Below, in pieces: positions 13,212 through 18,588 of a stretch of DNA of 18,588 bases; the first letter of the stretch is position 1, and each line of letters starts with the position of its first letter. The notes beneath the pieces are model-generated. The model saw only the letters and a list, made by a program, of their open reading frames with translations. It did no database searches and was not told the DNA's origin. Origin of the DNA: Alphaproteobacteria bacterium (GTDB lineage Bacteria > Pseudomonadota > Alphaproteobacteria > UBA3830); contig BNWJ01000018.1 in assembly GCA_025998735.1 (NCBI GenBank), forward strand, positions 1 to 18,588, in the 5' to 3' direction. A program made the translations under genes and the position numbers.

Positions 13212-16001
13212 TCATTTTGAATGTGTATGGGGAGAGGGCTTAACATTCGCCGCACGATAATGATTATCTGAGCTTTGTATTATATACACTGGTATACCTC
13301 CTGGATTCGGAAATTCGTGAAGAATTTTTCCAACTTCTGCTTGATCTCTTCCTTCAACAAAGACAAGATGCAAGTTATGCACAAGAGCTATCGCATCTGC
13401 TATGCCTCCTCTCGCGTGAGCGTCTGGGTTATTACCATCTAGTGGAGCAACCACCAACCAGTTGTCATAATTTGGCCGATTGTTGAGAAAATCAATATAT
13501 GCCTCAACAGCTCCTGATGTCTCCTCAGCCATGGCGGCATCAATAGCGGTAAAGTTGTCAGCGCGTCTCAGGGCTTCAAGAGCGTTCAGATCCAGTGTTG
13601 TTGTGGCAAAAAACGCTCTGATCTCGCCACCAACGAAACGCGCTGTCATTTCTTGAGCAATTAGGTTTCGCACTTGCTGCGCATTCTGTTGCTCCTTCAG
13701 AGCAGTCCTAACCCTATTTAGCAGAAGCGCTCTATGTTCACCTGTCCGAGAACGATCGTATTCATGTGCATCCCGGTGAGCTGGATTTATTCCATAGTAT
13801 ATTGCATGATAGCCGCAATCTCCAATAGCTGGAACTTCAACTTCCTCCAAATCAAGAGGATTTTGACTGTCAAATACAGGAATAATAGTACCTGTCGCCT
13901 CATAATCGCGTAGTCCCAATATTGAATCAAGACTATAGAAAAGAGGTGGATAAAATTTGCCTTGTCGCAGAAATGTTTCTGTACGCTCATGTACATCGGC
14001 ATTAGAATTGTTTTTGTTCAGATCAACAAGCGCATCAATTACACACGAAGTGACACCATCTATATCGCGCTCATCGTCGTCAGACGCCTCTTCTAACAAT
14101 CTAGACAATGCATACACAGCGGCTTCGCGTACGTTGTCATCGAGATTTCTCGCCAAATGAACTAACAGATCAACAAGTCTCCTGGTATCAACAATGTTCT
14201 CTTCTGACAGCTCAGTCAACATACAAACAGCTGTCTTGCGCATCTTATGATCGTTTTGTGATAGATAAAATAACGTATCGACAAAGTTCTTGGGGTCGAT
14301 GTCTTCGCCGCATAGGCTTATTACCCTTCGCAAAGCACGTATAGCATCCTCTCGAGCCTGAATATCAGCAGAAGTGCTTAGCGACTCGTGAATGAGCTTC
14401 TCAATAAACTTCGCCACACCCTCCTTATTGTGATTTTGCAAAGCCCACAGAGCGTTAACACGCTCATCAGCATCAAACTTCTTATCGGTGGTCGCATGAG
14501 TTAGCGTACTAATAATGTTTGCTGTATCAAAATTAGGACCGGCGTCTAGCACACCCGCTAAAGCACATATAGCGGTTTGAAACACCCAGTCCTCAGGATC
14601 ATTTTGCGACAGATGTATTAGCTTGTTAGCAAGAGCTTCAGTGGCAAATTTAGGGTTCACTTTCACCATTTCATGCAGGGTATCGGCTGCACGTAATCTC
14701 ATATATTTGCTTTTGTGATCAAGTAAGGGGAATAAGGTTTCATAGAGCCCATCGGTAGCAAATTCACGATACGCCATCACCATGTTCCCCACGGCCAATA
14801 TAGTCAGATAGTGGGGTTTTCTATGCCTAATAATCTCGAAAAATAGCGCATCAAAAATCTGTTGGGCAAAACTAGGAATTGCTCTTGCTACGTCCACTAA
14901 AGATGATGCATAAAAGCCGCTCTTGCATGAATAGTCGCCATTGTAATCACCATGTTGAAGAATTAATGTCCTAACAAAATTGCCCGTAACAAAGCCAGGG
15001 TTTGTTTTTACAATACGATTCAAAAGTTTCATGGCTTCCTCGGTCAAACATACACCAGTATCACTAAACAAAGTAGGTAGTGTATAAAGAAGATCTTTTG
15101 TTGCTAATCTAGGATTGCGTCCCACGATAGCATTTAAAAGCATTAAAGTCTTCTTGCACACTTTGTAAGATGTCTCGTCTTCATCATCCTGACCCGTAAT
15201 CCAAACAGAACCTGACACATTAAGAAGGTTAACTAAAGCGGGCAGATCAACAAAATTTATCGCCCCCCAGGTAGCAAACCTTTCTTTTGTTAATGTTTCC
15301 AATTCATCGGCGGCGGCAGAGCGAGTAGCTTCGTTACCAAGCTCACGAATAAGATTGTTAACAAGGAAAGTTGCCAGCTCGGCTTTTTGATTGGTGCAAA
15401 ATGGAGCACCGCGCGACATAACGTCTACAGATGCATGCAGCACAATAGAAGTTATGGATACAGGGCTACCATCATGCCTTGTCACGGCCACCACATCAGG
15501 ATCACCTTGATGTGATCGAAGGACTAAAACCGCTAGTTCCGCCGCAGCACATTCACGTCCAGTCGCTCCCTCTCGTCGTGACATTGCCAAAAACCCATAT
15601 TTCAGCGCTATTCGTGCTATGTCATTATTTGTAACAGTAAGTTCTAGCGCGTTTCTTGTCTTCAAAAAAGCATTAACAGCTCCAAATGCTGCTGCAGCGC
15701 CTGTACTAACTTCAGCCCCTACAAAAAGTGGTCTTTCCGTCCCGGGAACCAACTGTAGCATTTGACGTCCCTTTAAAAAATAAGCATGTTTTGTCCATAG
15801 ATAATGTTGCTTGCACATTGCAATCAGTATTCTAACTTTCTCCGAATCATATCCAACAATCTTCCCTAATTTTAGAATGATATCCCGTTTCATCCCCGTC
15901 AGCCCATTACTGATATCATATGGTTCCAGCTTATCCATAGCGGACGTGAAATCAATGGCTGCAAGCAACGCAACCGAAGCAACCAACATTTTTTTCTTCA
16001 T
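13212..16001 (-). CDS. Secreted HEAT-type repeat protein with C-terminal OTU-like cysteine protease domain
   Basis: This is a 929-residue protein. A Sec signal peptide (MKKKMLVASVALLAAIDFTSA) is followed at 54-71 by EKVRILIAMCKQHYLWTK, the motif shared with the 403-residue secreted protein. Residues from roughly 280 to 690 are helical HEAT/ARM-like repeats, e.g. 'MRKTAVCMLTEL' and 'DNVREAAVYALSRLLEE'. The C-terminal ~210 residues match the OTU fold pattern: catalytic Cys729 in IGDCGYHAIYYGI, the helix-strand segment RGGIADAIALVHNLHLVFV (864-882), and catalytic His914 in YIIQSSDNHYRAANV. OTU enzymes cleave ubiquitin chains, so the likely role is a host-directed deubiquitinase or related protease with HEAT repeats for target binding; this is inferred, and substrate and secretion route are unknown. 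The start is firm: ACGGAGG precedes the ATG. It is divergent from the metallopeptidase gene. Confidence 0.88.
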   Translation of the reverse strand: MKKKMLVASVALLAAIDFTSAMDKLEPYDISNGLTGMKRDIILKLGKIVGYDSEKVRILIAMCKQHYLWTKHAYFLKGRQMLQLVPGTERPLFVGAEVSTGAAAAFGAVNAFLKTRNALELTVTNNDIARIALKYGFLAMSRREGATGRECAAAELAVLVLRSHQGDPDVVAVTRHDGSPVSITSIVLHASVDVMSRGAPFCTNQKAELATFLVNNLIRELGNEATRSAAADELETLTKERFATWGAINFVDLPALVNLLNVSGSVWITGQDDEDETSYKVCKKTLMLLNAIVGRNPRLATKDLLYTLPTLFSDTGVCLTEEAMKLLNRIVKTNPGFVTGNFVRTLILQHGDYNGDYSCKSGFYASSLVDVARAIPSFAQQIFDALFFEIIRHRKPHYLTILAVGNMVMAYREFATDGLYETLFPLLDHKSKYMRLRAADTLHEMVKVNPKFATEALANKLIHLSQNDPEDWVFQTAICALAGVLDAGPNFDTANIISTLTHATTDKKFDADERVNALWALQNHNKEGVAKFIEKLIHESLSTSADIQAREDAIRALRRVISLCGEDIDPKNFVDTLFYLSQNDHKMRKTAVCMLTELSEENIVDTRRLVDLLVHLARNLDDNVREAAVYALSRLLEEASDDDERDIDGVTSCVIDALVDLNKNNSNADVHERTETFLRQGKFYPPLFYSLDSILGLRDYEATGTIIPVFDSQNPLDLEEVEVPAIGDCGYHAIYYGINPAHRDAHEYDRSRTGEHRALLLNRVRTALKEQQNAQQVRNLIAQEMTARFVGGEIRAFFATTTLDLNALEALRRADNFTAIDAAMAEETSGAVEAYIDFLNNRPNYDNWLVVAPLDGNNPDAHARGGIADAIALVHNLHLVFVEGRDQAEVGKILHEFPNPGGIPVYIIQSSDNHYRAANVKPSPHTHSK

Positions 16002-16468
16002 TTCAAAAAACCTCCGTAGTTATAAATACACCACACACATTTCGCAAAAAATCTTGTTGATTTTAAGTAAGTTTCCCAACGCACATCGAATAAAAATATA
16101 CATTATATTTACGCTATGCGCAATACATGTGCGCGCATTTTTTTGTGTTTCTAGATTAAATATTTTTCAATTTCTTGTTAGGGATATATTCCCCACGGCG
16201 TCCACCGTCGATTGGAGTGCCTTGCCAACGTTTTAATACAGCACTAGCTCACGGAAAAGTCCGACGCTTTTAACGACCCGTCTTGCCCTTGCTATGCACA
16301 ACGTGTTCCGTTGATAGTTCCGCTAAAAATCTGGACGGCAGGTTGGATTGCCACTGGTTGTACACTTTTTTGAGTATGATACGTATTTTAAAAATAAAAT
16401 TCGTATTTTTAACGAATCGTCAACATGTTTCTGCAACAATAAGATATTACATAAAGAGGAATAGAAAA
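16002..16468. promoter_or_regulatory. Divergent intergenic region between two secreted-protein genes
   Basis: No gene is supported in these 467 bases. For the minus-strand gene there are two weak promoter candidates: TTGCGA (complement of 16042-16047), 17 bases, TATAAC (complement of 16019-16024), which would leave almost no leader, and a TATAAT (complement of 16102-16107) without a clear -35. A small hairpin ATGCGC/GCGCAT (16116-16121, 16133-16138) followed by seven T resembles a plus-strand terminator. The plus-strand gene has RBS AAGAGGA (16454-16460) before ATG 16469. Its promoter is not clear; an AT-rich stretch with two CGTATTTT words lies near 16382-16414. Confidence 0.4.
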
Positions 16469-18469
16469 ATGAGACATATTTTGATATCGAGTTGTTTATC
16501 AGCCGTGTTTCTGTTGGTTGATTTTAGTGTGGAGGCAAGTGGAGATGCATCTCAAACTTCTACAGAGACTGCTACACGCGAGGATTCATCCAATTCTCCA
16601 TCAAATTCTGGAACTTTATCTAGCTCAAGCGCCTCATCTGCTTCTGGTTCTTCGTCTAGCTAGAGTGTTCCATCTAGTTCAGGAAAACAAATCAGACAAG
16701 CAATAACTCCGGTTAGATCGCTTAAATCAAACTCAAAAATATATGAACGAACTGAGAGTGCAGGCAGGGCCATTTATACTGTAGATGAATATCAAGAATT
16801 AGTGGAGAAATTTTACGCGCAAAATCCTACACTAGAGCATTCGAAAAACATTGGAGAAAAAATAACAGTGCCAGTTGATAAAATATATTATCGTATCGGT
16901 GAAAAACTTGGTTTTAAGAGGTATATAGTGGATGGAAAGGAAAGTGAAGAAATTCCCACTATAGACTTATCGTGGCAAAACATAAGGCGAGTGTTTAAAA
17001 AAGAAAAGGGCCAGGTTCAAACAGACAGAGCAGGTCGCTTGAACGCTATAATTAAAGCTACAGAAAGAATTATCACCGCAGATGACTTTCCAGAAAAACT
17101 ACCAGAGGGACAGGTAGCCCGAATAATCGACCTTTGCCTAGAAGGAGAGGAAAAGCTCTTTCACTCATCCCACGAGCCCGCTGTGCCAGATTCCGGACCA
17201 GTTAACAAGGCTGCTTTCAGGAAGCACCTTGAGTTGATGTTGAAAAACTACACAGGTTTTCAGAGAATCATGTCGATGCTGGCCGTAAGCATATTAAATT
17301 CAGAACCGGATAAAACTTTTGTGAATGGGTTCACTAGACTAAATGTTATACAAACACCGAATACTGAGTTAACCGACTACTATGTCCCGGCAATTTGTGG
17401 AATAAAAATAAGAGAACAAACTTTAGAAGACGACGATACATATCTAATTTTTCACGAGCTTACACATGCGTATCACGCCATGGTATTGGAAGGAAAAGCG
17501 GAACGCTCGAGCTTGCTAAGTGGTTGCTCTGTACCCGCATACTCCTTATTGAATTCAGAGGAAGCGGACTTTGTTGGGCTTTTCTTTCCAACGCTAGTTG
17601 AAAAGACAATGAACGAGACCGTAAAAAAAATCGTCGATTGCCTGAACGAACTACTGGGCAACAATACAATAGAAAGCTCTGATCTAGTTGGCAAAAAAGT
17701 AGAAAGAATAGTGCCCCCCTACTTCAAGGCGATTATCGACAACGGATTAGGCAACGCCGTATTCCCAAAAGGGTGTACAGATTTTAGCATGAAACAGATG
17801 CTAGATCGGGAGACGCTCGCGAGAGCAATCTACGTGCTTGCAACTGCGATTTGTCAAATAAACGAAAATGAGTGCACGTCGCCATGGAGCAATTGCGAGG
17901 AAATGTTGACCATAACAGGATTGGCTCCGATAACCGATGGTGAGAACGTATATCTTTTTGAGGACAGGCAAAATGAAGAGATCTACAGAATCAGGCAATG
18001 TAGCGAAAAAAATACGCTTGGTAGGCGCAACGAGCAGTTCCGATTTCATTGGGATGTTACAGAAAAACACATAAATTCGCAACTCGCATATGGGCTCTCC
18101 AGTTTCTGCATATGTGTAAAATCGAACGGGGGAGATGCTGCAAAAGAAAAGGTAGAGGCACTAAAACGGGTCATAACCACATTAAGAGGAGTAGGAATAC
18201 TGGCGAAAGACGTTGACGTAGACCAAGAAGTCATAGACACCTTAAAAAACGCAGGTGAATATGGAAAACCGGCAATTATCAATGCACTAAAAGCCGCAGG
18301 CATACTGAAAGCAGAAACAGACATACCGCAGCCAGAAAAATTGCGATTCGATTCTGACGATATTTCGACAACTGAGAGATATGACGACGGATTCACGAAA
18401 TATACCATGAATTCTATGGTAAAAAGTGACTTGTATATTTGGCTGAAAAAGGAACTAGCGAACAGGTAG
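16469..18469 (+). pseudogene. Secreted M91/NleD-like zinc metallopeptidase gene interrupted by one in-frame TAG
   Basis: ATG 16469 follows AAGAGGA and opens a signal peptide (MRHILISSCLSAVFLLVDFSVEA) and a Ser/Thr-rich low-complexity linker. After 64 codons there is TAG at 16661-16663. The same frame then stays open for 601 codons to 18469. Zinc site: FHELTHAYHAM, with the HExxH at 17453-17467 (His329, Glu330, His333 counting TAG as a codon). A downstream NSEEADFVG (Glu364/Glu365) is a plausible third ligand. HELxHAYH followed by EE..(x)VG is the pattern of peptidase family M91 (type III effector NleD and relatives), which cleave host kinases. The TAG sits in a run of TCT/AGC/AGT serine codons, one base from a serine codon (TCG). 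It may be a recent nonsense mutation, a suppressed stop, or a sequencing error. Translation from a GTG at 16802 is possible on paper, but no RBS is seen and the signal peptide would be lost. Confidence 0.75.
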
Positions 18470-18588
18470 GGTCGAGCAATGGCGCGTTAGCTGAGATAGC
18501 CACGTTTCCATCGCCCGCCACGTCAAACGCAGCGTGCGGATTTCCCGCACTACGCTTTCCTGTTATTTTCGCATCAAAGTTTATGTGA
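18470..18588. other. Terminal spacer with GC-rich hairpin
   Basis: No gene is seen. At 18531-18556 AGCGTGCGG faces CCCGCACTACGCT (stem with a 3-base bulge). The word cagcgtgcgg also occurs near 12391, suggesting another dispersed repeat. There is no T-run, so it is not a clear terminator. Confidence 0.4.

Noticed and set aside
13957..14344. Plus-strand frames inside the 929-aa gene
   Set aside because: They are antisense shadows of the HEAT-repeat coding region with no RBS or domain content.
16116..16144. Hairpin plus T-run as a definite terminator
   Set aside because: The stem is only six pairs with an 11-base loop, and no plus-strand gene ends upstream of it, so it is only mentioned as a possibility.
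16283..16468. Upstream extension of the metallopeptidase frame
   Set aside because: It would bury the signal peptide and RBS; the ATG at 16469 has AAGAGGA and opens a typical signal peptide.

Overview
The window looks like a piece of a host-associated, probably intracellular alphaproteobacterium of the Holosporales/Rickettsiales type. This is inferred from the moderate-to-low GC content, the many small repeats and decayed transposon remains, the GatAB amidotransferase pair, and a set of Sec-exported proteins carrying domains that act on eukaryotic targets (an OTU-like cysteine protease on HEAT-type repeats, and an M91/NleD-like zinc metallopeptidase). No rRNA or marker protein in the window fixes the taxonomy.

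Layout. Positions 1-1302 are a mobile-element graveyard: a frameshifted ISAs1-family transposase fragment and two oppositely oriented copies of a ~257-bp miniature inverted-repeat element (MITE). Positions 1682-6404 hold a tight, overlapping four-gene operon for the inner-membrane platform of a type II secretion or type IV pilus machine: ATPase (GspE/PilB), polytopic core (GspF/PilC), a GspL-like (PilM-PilN-like) protein, and a GspM/PilO-like protein ending in a PilP/GspC-like domain. A secreted repeat protein of unknown function (6779-7990) follows, bounded by two copies of a 42-bp sequence that contains the gatA start site. Positions 8284-12187 are a second operon, gatA-gatB plus a membrane-anchored coiled-coil protein with a faint Mic60/mitofilin-like C-terminus.

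Positions 12188-13211 are repeat-rich: a 144-bp palindrome-ended element, dispersed hairpin repeats, a third MITE copy with a perfect 9-bp target duplication, and tRNA-Leu(CAA) with its own promoter. The 929-residue HEAT/OTU protein (13212-16001, minus strand) and the M91-like metallopeptidase gene (16469-18469, plus strand) are divergently transcribed from a 467-bp gap. The metallopeptidase reading frame is intact except for one in-frame TAG in its serine-rich linker.

Working hypothesis (inference): the three signal-peptide proteins are candidate host-directed factors exported by Sec and possibly carried onward by the type II-like machine encoded beside them. Two of them, the 403-aa and 929-aa proteins, share a short motif just after the signal peptide (Met-Cys-x-x-His-Tyr-x3-Lys), which suggests a common family or export/anchoring module. 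Secretin, pseudopilins, prepilin peptidase and gatC are not in this window.
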